Source: Robertmurraya dakarensis
GTDB taxonomy: Bacteria; Bacillota; Bacilli; Bacillales; Cytobacillaceae
Length of the DNA stretch: 64,000 nt
Assembly (NCBI RefSeq): GCF_900156875.1
Contig: NZ_LT707408.1
Span: 195,958-259,957 of the forward strand
Reading direction: 5' to 3'
The position numbers and the translations under genes were made by a program. Positions 28,229 through 36,891 of this stretch are shown piece by piece. The notes beneath the pieces were generated by a model. It saw only the letters and a program-made list of their open reading frames with translations, was not told where the DNA came from and searched no databases. Each line of letters begins with the position of its first letter. Within the stretch, counting starts at the first letter, position 1.

Positions 28229-29044
28229 ATGTTTATGCGGAATCAACAAAATATAACTTCTTATCATCAAAAATATTTTCGGCCATCTAGCCTGAAAGCT
28301 ATAAATTTAAGGTTTACTAATCCGAATTTTTTCGACCCTTATTATGATAAAACTCATGACCAAATTGAAGTGCCTCAAGAATTAACGAATACACCCGAAG
28401 ATACTCTTCTCAATTACTTCAGCATTTTGCGTGAAGCCGCCAATATGGGAGGGAGGAGCTGCGGCACTATTGGCCATGGTCGTATTCCTTTTCCTCTGGC
28501 ATATAATTTTTTGTCTAAGGAATATCAAAAGAAACTAAGCTATGAAGATTATTTGCATTCCTTTTCAGGGATAGGGCATACGAGTTTGCTGAAGCTTTGC
28601 CGAGTGCCCGATGGTCAACGGAATATACGGTTTTTTTATGAGATAGAGACGATTGAGGGGTTTGAAGGAAAGTCTGCTGAGTATTTTGGCTATTCATATG
28701 GATTTATCCAGCTTGAACACGAAAATGAAGGTTTTCGAATTGCTGAGATGAGTAAACTAGAAGAGGACTTTTTATGTGCACCATATCATGGTTGGGACCA
28801 TGACGGGGAAGCGGTTGTTGAAGTGAAGTATGGAAATTGGTGCAAAATGATTCAATATTTATACCCAGCTATGAGAAAAGGATACATCAAAAATATTTAT
28901 TTTCATGGAAAGGGTGGGGCAGACTACTGCTTTATGTTTATCATATTAACGAACGGAACTGATGTAGAAGCTGCTCAATTTCGTAAGGAAGGAAATGCAG
29001 AGTGGGTCCAGGTTAATATGAAGCCTGAAGAGGAATGCCTTTAG
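28229..29044 (+). CDS. Hypothetical protein, unknown function
   Basis: A 271-residue soluble protein with no signal peptide. The middle (LLNYFSILREAANMGG then KLSYEDYLHSFSGIGHTSLLKL) and the phrase RNIRFFYEIETIEG suggest an NTF2-like or related alpha-beta fold, but I cannot name the family. It is Cys-containing (C81, C127 region, C238 region by rough count). Start is ATG 28229 after TAGGTGATC; a GTG 9 nt upstream is an alternative. Confidence 0.65.
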   Translation: MFMRNQQNITSYHQKYFRPSSLKAINLRFTNPNFFDPYYDKTHDQIEVPQELTNTPEDTLLNYFSILREAANMGGRSCGTIGHGRIPFPLAYNFLSKEYQKKLSYEDYLHSFSGIGHTSLLKLCRVPDGQRNIRFFYEIETIEGFEGKSAEYFGYSYGFIQLEHENEGFRIAEMSKLEEDFLCAPYHGWDHDGEAVVEVKYGNWCKMIQYLYPAMRKGYIKNIYFHGKGGADYCFMFIILTNGTDVEAAQFRKEGNAEWVQVNMKPEEECL

Positions 29045-29094
29045 TGGAGATATTGGCTCTTATCTTATAAAATAATTTTGTCCAGTCTTTGGGA

Positions 29095-29139
29095 TAAAAA
29101 AATAAAAAGCACGAAGGATGCTGCCAAATTCCTTCGTGC
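29095..29139 (-). terminator. Terminator of the sigma/anti-sigma operon
   Basis: GCACGAAGG and CCTTCGTGC form a 9-bp stem; on the minus strand TTTTTATTTTTT follows. It ends the three-gene operon that comes from the right. Confidence 0.9.
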
Positions 29140-29152
29140 CCCAAAGTAGTGA

Positions 29153-29446
29153 TTATGGAAAAGGTGAGATGGTCCAACCTAAAATAAACATCACTGCCAT
29201 AAAGAATCCTAAATAGATAGACAAACCTAAACCCCATAACCCGAGTGACCGGCTTTTTTTGTTGAAGACAGCAACTCCTCCAAAAATCAAAGTCAATAAC
29301 ACCCAAAAGGAAATGTTATTTCCAATCGGTACATTGTATCCCCATAAGAGGAAAATATTAAGTACGGCAAAGGAAATAAGTGCAGTACAAACGCTTAACC
29401 AGCCGGTCCATATGAAAACTTTATGTTTTAGCGTGCCCAGTTCCAT
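29153..29446 (-). CDS. Small membrane protein in the ECF sigma operon
   Basis: A 97-residue protein with three hydrophobic helices (about 12-35, 43-60 and 68-92). It overlaps the end of the anti-sigma gene by 19 bp and ends just before the operon terminator, so it is translationally coupled. I do not recognise the family; a role with the anti-sigma factor in membrane sensing is an inference from position. Confidence 0.7.
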   Translation of the reverse strand: MELGTLKHKVFIWTGWLSVCTALISFAVLNIFLLWGYNVPIGNNISFWVLLTLIFGGVAVFNKKSRSLGLWGLGLSIYLGFFMAVMFILGWTISPFP

Positions 29447-30411
29447 AGTTTCACCTCACCTATTTTTAAATAACGTACCATTTCCAAATTTTTAAGTTTC
29501 TCGATTTCAGCCTTCGGTCCGGTAACAACAACGCCATAGGTTTTAAACCCATTTTTCTCGATGTAATCGATACGTTCTGCCAGTTCGAGATTCTTGTGAT
29601 ATGAAACTTCGACTGCTATGTCTTCATAAGGTTCAATTTCCTTTAACATCTGTAAGAATGTTTCCTCATGTGATGTAGAATCCCGAAAAGGGGACCAGTA
29701 GGTTTGATCGGATTGTACTGGATAGCCAATTGGAGATACGAGGTCTCCGTCGTCACTGACCATTTTTTCTTCCGTACCTGTGTAGATAGCTGCCCAAGTT
29801 ACATCAACATTCTTCATTTCATTGATTACTTCATCTACCTGATGCAGGTCACTTAAAGAAATATAGGCCTCAACAACCGTTTCTTCTGGTAAACCGGTAA
29901 GCACTCGCCACTCATCGTCGCTGTTAAATTCAACTCTATTATTTGGATGTGCTAACCATTGATTTGTTTGTGTCGGATATTTAGGATAGATTTTTTCTAA
30001 ATGAGATGTCACCTCATTTTTAACAAGATCATTTAGCATAAACTGAAGATCATAGTTTTTGGCCGGATAAAATTCATCACCAATCTGTTTATATTGTTCA
30101 AACGATAAGGACATAGAAAACAGAGAAAATTCCATATCGAATTCCAATTCTTCCAATGTTGAGTTTGGTTCGGTTATATAGAGCGTCTTACTTGCAACGT
30201 CCATCAATGTGGTGGACTTTGTTCCAAATGCATAATACATATAGGTCAAAATATAACAAGTGGGAACGATTAAAAGAAGAATCGTTAAAGTTGAGAGTAT
30301 TAATTTCCATTTGGAAGAGTTAATCGCTCTTTTCAACTTTTTTGTACCATCGGGTGATTTAGGCATCCCATCCTGCTTTGCTTTCTGGATTAATTCTTCA
30401 TAGCGATCCAT
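29428..30411 (-). CDS. Membrane anti-sigma factor, YhdL-like (sigma factor regulator N and C domains)
   Basis: A 327-residue protein: a cytoplasmic N-terminus of about 33 residues, a single membrane helix (about 35-60) and a long extracytoplasmic domain. The ending TYGVVVTGPKAEIEKL fits the sigma-regulator C-terminal domain found in YhdL, the anti-SigM factor of B. subtilis. Its ATG overlaps the sigma gene stop (TGATG), the usual arrangement for an ECF sigma and its antagonist. It should bind the sigma factor through the short N-terminus. Confidence 0.82.
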   Translation of the reverse strand: MDRYEELIQKAKQDGMPKSPDGTKKLKRAINSSKWKLILSTLTILLLIVPTCYILTYMYYAFGTKSTTLMDVASKTLYITEPNSTLEELEFDMEFSLFSMSLSFEQYKQIGDEFYPAKNYDLQFMLNDLVKNEVTSHLEKIYPKYPTQTNQWLAHPNNRVEFNSDDEWRVLTGLPEETVVEAYISLSDLHQVDEVINEMKNVDVTWAAIYTGTEEKMVSDDGDLVSPIGYPVQSDQTYWSPFRDSTSHEETFLQMLKEIEPYEDIAVEVSYHKNLELAERIDYIEKNGFKTYGVVVTGPKAEIEKLKNLEMVRYLKIGEVKLWNWAR

Positions 30412-30890
30412 CAGGTATCCTCCTCTGTTAATATTTTTCTCAGCCGTTTTCTCCCCCGCGCTAAATGGCTTTTAAAAGTATTTAGTTTTAAGTTTAAGAT
30501 ATTGGCAGCTTCCTCATTTGTACATTCATGTAAATCACAAAGTAGGATTGCTTGCTTCTCCATCGGTTTTATTCTATCTAAATACCTCAATAACTCCATA
30601 TAGGAATCTTTTTCAGTCAAGATTACTTCAGGTGTGTTCGTATCGGCATGAGTGAATTCATTTGTCACAACGTATCGGTTTTCTTTCCTGGTTCGGTCGA
30701 TGAAAGTATAATAACCCACTCTAAAAAGCCAGGGTTTTATTTCGTTGATATCATTTGAAAGCAATACAATATGAGCCTTTGTAAAGGTTTCTTGAATTAG
30801 ATCCTCAGTTGCTGTATGGTCTCGTGTCAATGAAAATAAGTAGCGGTATAAGTCATTGAAATACAATAAATATATTTGCTCAAGGTCCAT
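30411..30890 (-). CDS. ECF RNA polymerase sigma factor, SigM-like
   Basis: A 159-residue ECF sigma factor. Region 2 includes FNDLYRYLFSLTRDHTATED and LIQETFTKAHI and the -10 recognition part around KPWLFRVGYYTFIDRTRKE; region 4 is CTNEEAANILNLKLNTFKSH (HTH) followed by LARGRKRLRKIL. Resemblance to B. subtilis SigM is clear but not enough to call orthology. I start at ATG 30890; GTG 30893 immediately before is an alternative. AAAGGTGG is at good distance. It heads a three-gene operon. Confidence 0.9.
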   Translation of the reverse strand: MDLEQIYLLYFNDLYRYLFSLTRDHTATEDLIQETFTKAHIVLLSNDINEIKPWLFRVGYYTFIDRTRKENRYVVTNEFTHADTNTPEVILTEKDSYMELLRYLDRIKPMEKQAILLCDLHECTNEEAANILNLKLNTFKSHLARGRKRLRKILTEEDT

Positions 30891-30913
30891 CACTTCCCAC
30901 CTTTCGCTCTATC

Positions 30914-30940
30914 CTCGTATGGAAGTCATAAAAAGTTGCA
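30914..30940 (-). promoter_or_regulatory. Possible ECF-type autoregulatory promoter
   Basis: On the minus strand TGCAAC, a 17-bp spacer and CGAGG resemble the ECF pattern TGAAAC-N16/17-CGTC, each with one or two deviations. It lies 24 bp before the sigma gene, as expected for self-activation. Confidence 0.45.
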
Positions 30941-31081
30941 AAAAAAATAAAATATTTTATATGAAAGTTTCTATGTCAGTTCAATTGATGGAAGTAATAA
31001 GAGTACTATTTCCTAATCTTTAATTTTAGTGCATATAAGTATGTTAAATAAAAATATAATAAAGAAGGAACTAGTAAAACA

Positions 31082-31217
31082 ATTTACATAATATTCAGAA
31101 TTTATTGATTTATTTAAGTGGGTTTGCTATGTTATATTCAAGTGAAAAGTGTAAGCGTTTTATTAGATTTTAAAATAAGCGTTTATATTTTTTTATTAGA
31201 AATTTACAGAATATTCA
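31082..31217. repeat. Paired direct repeats upstream of the opp operon
   Basis: ATTTACAkAATATTCA occurs at 31082-31097 and 31202-31217, exactly 120 bp apart. Between them TAAGCGTTT occurs at 31152 and 31176, 24 bp apart. Both pairs flank the likely promoter and may bind regulators. No gene is found in 30894-31364. Confidence 0.55.
31105..31133 (+). promoter_or_regulatory. Likely promoter of the opp-type operon
   Basis: TTGATT (31105-31110), a 17-bp spacer and TATGTT (31128-31133). The leader to the first gene is about 225 nt. The -10 region overlaps TGTTATATTC (31130-31139), which recurs after the TnpB-like gene. Confidence 0.5.
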
Positions 31218-31364
31218 CAAAATATAAAAAGGAGGTTACATGATTTAATCACTCATTTTAAAAATATGGATTAATGAAAGGAGTGAGTAATTATACACAT
31301 TCTACTATAATTCATCTGCCAAGACATGACTAAGATTACAAGGTGTCCATTAGGAGGTATGTCC

Positions 31365-32330
31365 ATGAGTAGTTTGTTGCAGGTACAAGATCTCCAAGTT
31401 GGTTGGGGAAATAAAAAGAAATTTACTCACATTTTAGACAACGTCAGTTTTACTGTAAAAAAAGGAGAAGCAGTTGGGATTGTCGGAGAAAGTGGTTGTG
31501 GTAAAAGTATGACCGCTCTATCAATTATGGGATTACTACCCGCAAATATTGAGTATGATGCTGGATCTATTCAATTTGGGAGTACAGATTTAACTAAGCT
31601 TACACAAAATGAAATGAATAAAATTCGAGGGAAAGATATTTCGATGGTGTTTCAAGAACCAATGACATCATTAAATCCATCGTTTACCATTGGGAATCAG
31701 CTGGCGGAGGCTTTTAAATATCATTCCAACTATAGTAAGCAAGAAATCAGGGAGAAATCCATTGAAGTGTTAAAAAAGGTGAGAGTTCCAGATCCTGCTC
31801 AAAAACTAGATGTTTATCCACATAATTTATCTGGTGGGTTACGACAGCGGGTGATGATTGCAATTGCTCTAGCTTGTAACCCTAAAATACTAATTGCTGA
31901 TGAACCGACAACAGCGCTGGATGTAACCATACAAGCACAAATCTTGGACCTAATGAATGACTTACGCCAAACAGAAGATATGGCCATCATGATGATTACG
32001 CATGATCTAGGAGTTGTTGCCGAAACATGTGACCGGGCAATCGTTATGTACGCTGGCCAAGTAATAGAGGAAGCGACAGTGGAAGAACTCTTTGAAGCGC
32101 CTTACCACCCGTACACCCGTGGATTAATGTTATCAGCACCCCAGCTAGGAGAGTTAAAGGAAAAGCTGCATGTTATACCGGGAACAGTACCGGATATTGG
32201 AAGTGTTACTAAAGGATGCAGGTTTGCTGAAAGATGCGAACTAGCAACGAACTTATGCAGAGAAGAAACTCCACAACTCGAGGAATTTGACAATGAAAGG
32301 AAGGTCCGCTGTTGGCACAAAATGACATGA
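31365..32330 (+). CDS. Oligopeptide/dipeptide-type ABC transporter ATP-binding protein (OppD-like)
   Basis: A 321-residue ATPase with Walker [10 protein letters not shown]-loop [13 protein letters not shown], signature [14 protein letters not shown], Walker [13 protein letters not shown] and H-loop [11 protein letters not shown]. The C-terminal oligopeptide domain carries the conserved Cys cluster CRFAERC...C...C near residue 285-318. The start is ATG 31365, 7 nt after AGGAGGT; ATG 31359 is too close to it. It overlaps the next gene by 19 bp. Confidence 0.9.
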   Translation: MSSLLQVQDLQVGWGNKKKFTHILDNVSFTVKKGEAVGIVGESGCGKSMTALSIMGLLPANIEYDAGSIQFGSTDLTKLTQNEMNKIRGKDISMVFQEPMTSLNPSFTIGNQLAEAFKYHSNYSKQEIREKSIEVLKKVRVPDPAQKLDVYPHNLSGGLRQRVMIAIALACNPKILIADEPTTALDVTIQAQILDLMNDLRQTEDMAIMMITHDLGVVAETCDRAIVMYAGQVIEEATVEELFEAPYHPYTRGLMLSAPQLGELKEKLHVIPGTVPDIGSVTKGCRFAERCELATNLCREETPQLEEFDNERKVRCWHKMT

Positions 32331-33325
32331 ACAATACATTATTAAAGGTCAAGGATTTAAAAAAACATTACCCAATAAAAAAAGGAATCTTGGGTGGGGA
32401 AATAGGGGCAATTAAAGCTGTAGATGGTGTGAGTTTCGAAGTGAAAAGAGGAGAAACATTCAGCATTGTTGGGGAGTCTGGTTGTGGAAAAACAACCACT
32501 GGTATGTGCTTAAATAATCTAATCGAACCTACCTCTGGGGAAATCTATTTCAATGATAAGCAGGTTTCCTTTCGTCAAAAAAAGGATTTCCAGGAAGTCC
32601 GTAAGAATATGCAAGTTATCTTTCAGGACCCATATAGTTCCCTTAATCCGAAACATTCCATCCAGCGTATAATTAGTGAACCTCTCGTTATTAATAAAAT
32701 GGGTACAAAATCTGAAATAGAAGATCGAGTGCAATCTTTGATTCGTTTAGTCGGATTAGATTCTTATCATTTAAACCGCTACCCTCATGAGTTATCCGGT
32801 GGCCAGAAACAACGTGTAGGGATAGCAAGAGCATTAGCTTTAAATCCTGATTTAATCATATGTGATGAACCTGTATCTGCATTAGACGTATCCATTCAAT
32901 CACAAATCCTTAATTTATTTGAGGAATTACAGGAAAAGTTTAATTTAACTTATATTTTTATCTCTCATGACTTAAGCGTGGTTGAACATATTAGTGACAG
33001 GGTTGCAGTCATGTACTTAGGCAAGATCGTGGAGCAGGGAACAAGAGAAGAAATATTTAACGATCCAAAGCATCCATACACGCAAGCTTTATTATCTTCA
33101 GTACCGGTTGCAAAACCGAAAAGTAAAAATAATCGTACACGTATTGTTCTAGAAGGTGATCCACCCAGCCCTCAAAATCCACCTTCCGGTTGTCACTTTC
33201 ATGAAAGATGTCCAGTAAAAATAGAAGCTTGTAAAAAGGCTTACCCCGATATGAGAGAAGTAAATAATCTGCATAAGGTAGCTTGTCACCTAGTATCGGA
33301 AAACCTTAGTATAACCACTCAATAA
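32312..33325 (+). CDS. Oligopeptide/dipeptide-type ABC transporter ATP-binding protein (OppF-like)
   Basis: A 337-residue ATPase. The N-terminus [19 protein letters not shown] is typical of OppF/DppF, followed by Walker [11 protein letters not shown]-loop [13 protein letters not shown], signature [14 protein letters not shown] and Walker [13 protein letters not shown]. The C-terminal Cys cluster [14 protein letters not shown] is present. The TTG start at 32312 is 7 nt after AAAGGAAGG; ATG 32327 is an alternative. It pairs with the OppD-like ATPase. Confidence 0.9.
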   Translation: MAQNDMNNTLLKVKDLKKHYPIKKGILGGEIGAIKAVDGVSFEVKRGETFSIVGESGCGKTTTGMCLNNLIEPTSGEIYFNDKQVSFRQKKDFQEVRKNMQVIFQDPYSSLNPKHSIQRIISEPLVINKMGTKSEIEDRVQSLIRLVGLDSYHLNRYPHELSGGQKQRVGIARALALNPDLIICDEPVSALDVSIQSQILNLFEELQEKFNLTYIFISHDLSVVEHISDRVAVMYLGKIVEQGTREEIFNDPKHPYTQALLSSVPVAKPKSKNNRTRIVLEGDPPSPQNPPSGCHFHERCPVKIEACKKAYPDMREVNNLHKVACHLVSENLSITTQ

Positions 33326-33352
33326 TGACCAAGAAAAAGTGGGGAGATTTCT

Positions 33353-34288
33353 ATGATTAAATTTATTATTCGTCGTTTGCTTATTGCGATTCCGACTATA
33401 TTATTGACAATCACCATCATATTCTTTGGACTTCGTATACTGCCAGGGGATCCTGCTGTTGCGATGCTGGGACCAGAAGCAAGTCCGGAGGCTGTGGAAG
33501 CACTTAGAGAACAAATGGGTCTTAATGAACCATTAATTCAACAATACCTTGCTTTTCTTATGGATATTGTACAGGGTGATTTTGGAGATTCGTTAATCTC
33601 CGGACAATCCGTTTCAACACAATTATTCACAAATTTTCCTAACACACTTTTACTGGCATTCACAAGTATCTTTTTTGGGTGTCTAATAGGAATTCCACTG
33701 GGTATTGTGTCGGCTAGAAAACGAGATACAGTCCCTGATTCGTCCATACGAATTGTGGCTTTACTAGGAATCTCTGTACCTCCATTTCTATTTGGAATTT
33801 TTATGATTTTAATTTTCTCTCTTATGTTCCCAATTTTTCCATCGATGGGGACAGGTGAAGGATTTTGGGGACAGTTATATCATTTGCTGCTTCCGTCCAT
33901 CACGCTAGGATTAATTTTATCAGCTGCATTAATAAGGTTTACTCGGTCTAGCATGTTAGATGAAATTAATCGAGAATACATTCGCACTGCGAGAGCAAAG
34001 GGAGTACCAGAAAAGCTAGTCATTTATAAGCATGTGCTTCGAAATTCTTTAATACCGGTTGTTACGATGATTGGGTTGTATATAACGTCCTTATTGAGTG
34101 GGGCCGTGCTCATCGAAACCATCTTTACACGTCCAGGATTAGGAACACTAGCGATTGATGCAATTACTAATAGAGATTTCCCAGTACTTCAAGGTTGCTT
34201 AGTTCTATTCACGTTGGTTGTACAGATTGTTAATTTATTGGTGGATATTAGTTATTCATTCATTGATCCAAAAATCCGACCAAGCTAA
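33353..34288 (+). CDS. Opp/Dpp-type ABC transporter permease (OppB-like)
   Basis: A 311-residue six-helix permease: N-terminal helix IIRRLLIAIPTILLTITII, the LRILPGDPA motif, FGDSLISGQSV, and the EAA loop RTARAKGVPEKLVIYKHVLR. The start ATG 33353 follows GTGGGGAGA. It lies 27 bp after the OppF-like gene and 16 bp before the second permease gene. Confidence 0.9.
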   Translation: MIKFIIRRLLIAIPTILLTITIIFFGLRILPGDPAVAMLGPEASPEAVEALREQMGLNEPLIQQYLAFLMDIVQGDFGDSLISGQSVSTQLFTNFPNTLLLAFTSIFFGCLIGIPLGIVSARKRDTVPDSSIRIVALLGISVPPFLFGIFMILIFSLMFPIFPSMGTGEGFWGQLYHLLLPSITLGLILSAALIRFTRSSMLDEINREYIRTARAKGVPEKLVIYKHVLRNSLIPVVTMIGLYITSLLSGAVLIETIFTRPGLGTLAIDAITNRDFPVLQGCLVLFTLVVQIVNLLVDISYSFIDPKIRPS

Positions 34289-34304
34289 AGAGGAGGGAAG
34301 TCAA

Positions 34305-35204
34305 ATGGAGCCTACAGTAAAAAAGGCGAACTACTATTTTCCGGAAAAAGAAAAGAGGAAAAGAAAGTCCCCTGAGTGGGAGGCATTTAAGAAAAATAAA
34401 TTAGGCGTAGCTTCTTTAGTTATCTTAATCATTTTTTGCTTGATTGCTATTTTTGCCCCTATGTTGATGCCTTATGATCCATTAGCACAGGATATGCTTA
34501 ATCGTCTAGCGGGTCCATCTGCTGATCATTGGCTAGGTGTTGACCCGAATGGGAGAGACATATTAAGCCGAATTATTTTGGGATCACGAACGTCGTTAAT
34601 AGTTGGATTTGGAGCTGTATTAGTAAGTAGTCTTATTGGATTTGGCATTGGGATGATAGCAGGTTATAAGGGAGGAAGACTAGACGACATTGTGATGAGA
34701 TTCTTAGATTCCATCATGTCAATTCCTCTTCTGTTATTTGGCGTTATGGTGGTAGTCGCTTTAAATTCAAGTATGCTGACATTAATAATTGCCATAGGGA
34801 TTGGGTTAGTTCCTGGGTGTGCACGTGTTGCACGCGGATCAACAATGGAATTAAAAGAAAAGGAGTTTATTAAATCTGCAATATCAATGGGAGCAAGTGA
34901 TATTCGTATTTTATTAACACATATTCTCCCTAATATTACAGGAGCGCTGTTAGTTATATCTACGCTTCATATGACAACGGTCATTATGGTCGAAGCAAGT
35001 TTGAGCTTTTTAGGGGTAGGAATACAACCTCCAACACCGACATGGGGGAACATGATACAAGATGGGTTTAATTTTGTTAGGGATCAACCGGGAATTGCCA
35101 TCTATCCAGGTATTGCGCTTATTATCGTATCCGTTTCCTTTAACGTATTGGGGGATGCGATACGTGACGCAGTAGACCCGCATATTAAGAAACAAAGAAA
35201 CTAA
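34305..35204 (+). CDS. Opp/Dpp-type ABC transporter permease (OppC-like)
   Basis: A 299-residue permease with a charged 40-residue cytoplasmic N-terminus (Lys/Glu-rich), a first helix at about 46-68, the motif DHWLGVDPNGRDILSRII and the EAA loop SAISMGASDIRILLTHILPN. The start ATG 34305 follows AAAGAGGAGGG; longer upstream frames overlap the OppB-like gene and look non-coding. Together with the OppB-like protein it forms the channel. Confidence 0.9.
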   Translation: MEPTVKKANYYFPEKEKRKRKSPEWEAFKKNKLGVASLVILIIFCLIAIFAPMLMPYDPLAQDMLNRLAGPSADHWLGVDPNGRDILSRIILGSRTSLIVGFGAVLVSSLIGFGIGMIAGYKGGRLDDIVMRFLDSIMSIPLLLFGVMVVVALNSSMLTLIIAIGIGLVPGCARVARGSTMELKEKEFIKSAISMGASDIRILLTHILPNITGALLVISTLHMTTVIMVEASLSFLGVGIQPPTPTWGNMIQDGFNFVRDQPGIAIYPGIALIIVSVSFNVLGDAIRDAVDPHIKKQRN

Positions 35205-35280
35205 TAGATCCATAAACTAAAGATCGTTTTATCAGGTTTTTTTTAAATAAAAAGGAAATTAGGAATAGGAGGAAGACTGA

Positions 35281-36849
35281 ATGACCACTTCATCTTTATA
35301 TTTAGCATCACAGATGTTGATTGGTGAACAGTTAAGAAGGGCTGCATATAAAACAGGTAATCAAGAGGTATTTGTCTTCAAAGATAAACGAATAACTTAT
35401 AAAGAAATGGAAGAACGAGCTCTTCATGTAGCGGCGTGGTTACAGGAGGAAGGAGTAAAGAATCAAGAAAAAGTTGGTTTTATTTTAAGAAATTGCTCCG
35501 CATTTGTGGATTGTTTTTTTGGGGCAGCTTTATCAGGGGCGGTTGCTGTTCCTATTAATTTCCGCCTAGGTCCTGATGAATTGGCTTATATTATTCATAA
35601 TTCTGATACGAAAATTTTAGTGATAGAAAAAGAGAATATAGACACTATTCAAGCGATCAAATCGAAAATTCCTAATGTAGAAAAAATACTAGTTATAGGA
35701 GCAGAGGATATCCCACTCCAAGACATGTCTCATTTTGAGGAAATCTTTAAAAGTGATGTGACCTATACGCCTGACGAACAATTAACAGATAATGATCCCG
35801 CAGTCATTATGTATACATCTGGAACTACGGGTAAACCCAAAGGTGCTGTATTGACACATAAAGCTATTTGTCATAATGCCCTGAATATGATGTATGAAAG
35901 TAAAACTGAGGATAATCAACAGTCTGTTCAGTTAGTTGTCACACCATTATTTCATATTTCCGTATTATCGGGCTTGGCTGGTACATGTATGTCAAATTCA
36001 AAAATGGTAATTTTCCGTGAATATGTTCCTCAAGATGTTCTAGAAACGATTGAAAAAGAACGAATTACCTCTTTGTTCTTGGTTCCTACCATGTGGAATC
36101 AATTGCTGCAATTGCCTAATTTGGATGACTATGATTTATCATCGATGAAAAGATGTACAACTGGCGGCGCCATTTGTCCATTAGAAATAAAGAAAAAAAT
36201 TATGAAAAGTTTTCCGAATGCAGGCATCTATGACGGTTTTGGGCAAACAGAAACAAGTTCGGCAACCACTATGCTTAAACCTGAGGATTCCCTCGTGAAA
36301 ACAAACTCTGTTGGGAAAGCGCTTATTAATATTGAAATTAGAGTAGTTGATGAGGATATGAATGATGTTCCTATTGGAGAAGTTGGAGAAATCATTTACC
36401 GTGGGCCAAACCTGCTGAAAGAATACTATAAGCTGCCTGAGGAAACAGAAAAGGCATTTAGAGGTGGATGGTTTCATAGCGGGGATTTAGTCAGACAAGA
36501 TGAAGAAGGGTTTGTTTATGTGGTGGATCGTAAGAAAGACATGATTATTAGCGGTGGTGAAAATATTTATCCTGCCGAAATTGAGGATATATTGTATGAA
36601 CATCCTTCTGTATATGAATGTGCGGTTGTAGGCATACCGGATGCACACTGGGGGGAAACAGTGAAAGCCTTTATTGTATTAAAACCTGGTAAAACAGCTA
36701 CGGAAGAAGAAATCATTGATTTCTGTAAAAGTAAACTAGCTTCTTATAAGAAACCAAAGGAAGTTGAATTTATTGATGAACTTCCTAGAAATGCTTCAGG
36801 AAAGATTTTGAAACGTACATTAAGAGAGGTACCAGCAAATAAAAAATAG
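35281..36849 (+). CDS. Acyl-CoA synthetase (AMP-forming, FadD-like)
   Basis: A 522-residue ANL-superfamily ligase that activates a carboxylic acid with ATP and joins it to CoA. Motifs: phosphate loop MYTSGTTGKPKG (about residue 179), YDGFGQTETSS (about 318), HSGDLVRQDEEGFVYVVDRK hinge region (about 398) and the catalytic lysine in PRNASGKILKRTL near the end. ATG 35281 follows AGGAGGAAGA. It sits inside the importer operon between the permease and binding-protein genes, so its substrate is probably the imported acid. Whether that is a fatty, aromatic or other acid is not known. Confidence 0.9.
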   Translation: MTTSSLYLASQMLIGEQLRRAAYKTGNQEVFVFKDKRITYKEMEERALHVAAWLQEEGVKNQEKVGFILRNCSAFVDCFFGAALSGAVAVPINFRLGPDELAYIIHNSDTKILVIEKENIDTIQAIKSKIPNVEKILVIGAEDIPLQDMSHFEEIFKSDVTYTPDEQLTDNDPAVIMYTSGTTGKPKGAVLTHKAICHNALNMMYESKTEDNQQSVQLVVTPLFHISVLSGLAGTCMSNSKMVIFREYVPQDVLETIEKERITSLFLVPTMWNQLLQLPNLDDYDLSSMKRCTTGGAICPLEIKKKIMKSFPNAGIYDGFGQTETSSATTMLKPEDSLVKTNSVGKALINIEIRVVDEDMNDVPIGEVGEIIYRGPNLLKEYYKLPEETEKAFRGGWFHSGDLVRQDEEGFVYVVDRKKDMIISGGENIYPAEIEDILYEHPSVYECAVVGIPDAHWGETVKAFIVLKPGKTATEEEIIDFCKSKLASYKKPKEVEFIDELPRNASGKILKRTLREVPANKK

Positions 36850-36891
36850 ATTGCTTAAAGCTGTGGCTTAAAAGTGGTGGAGGGGTCAAAA

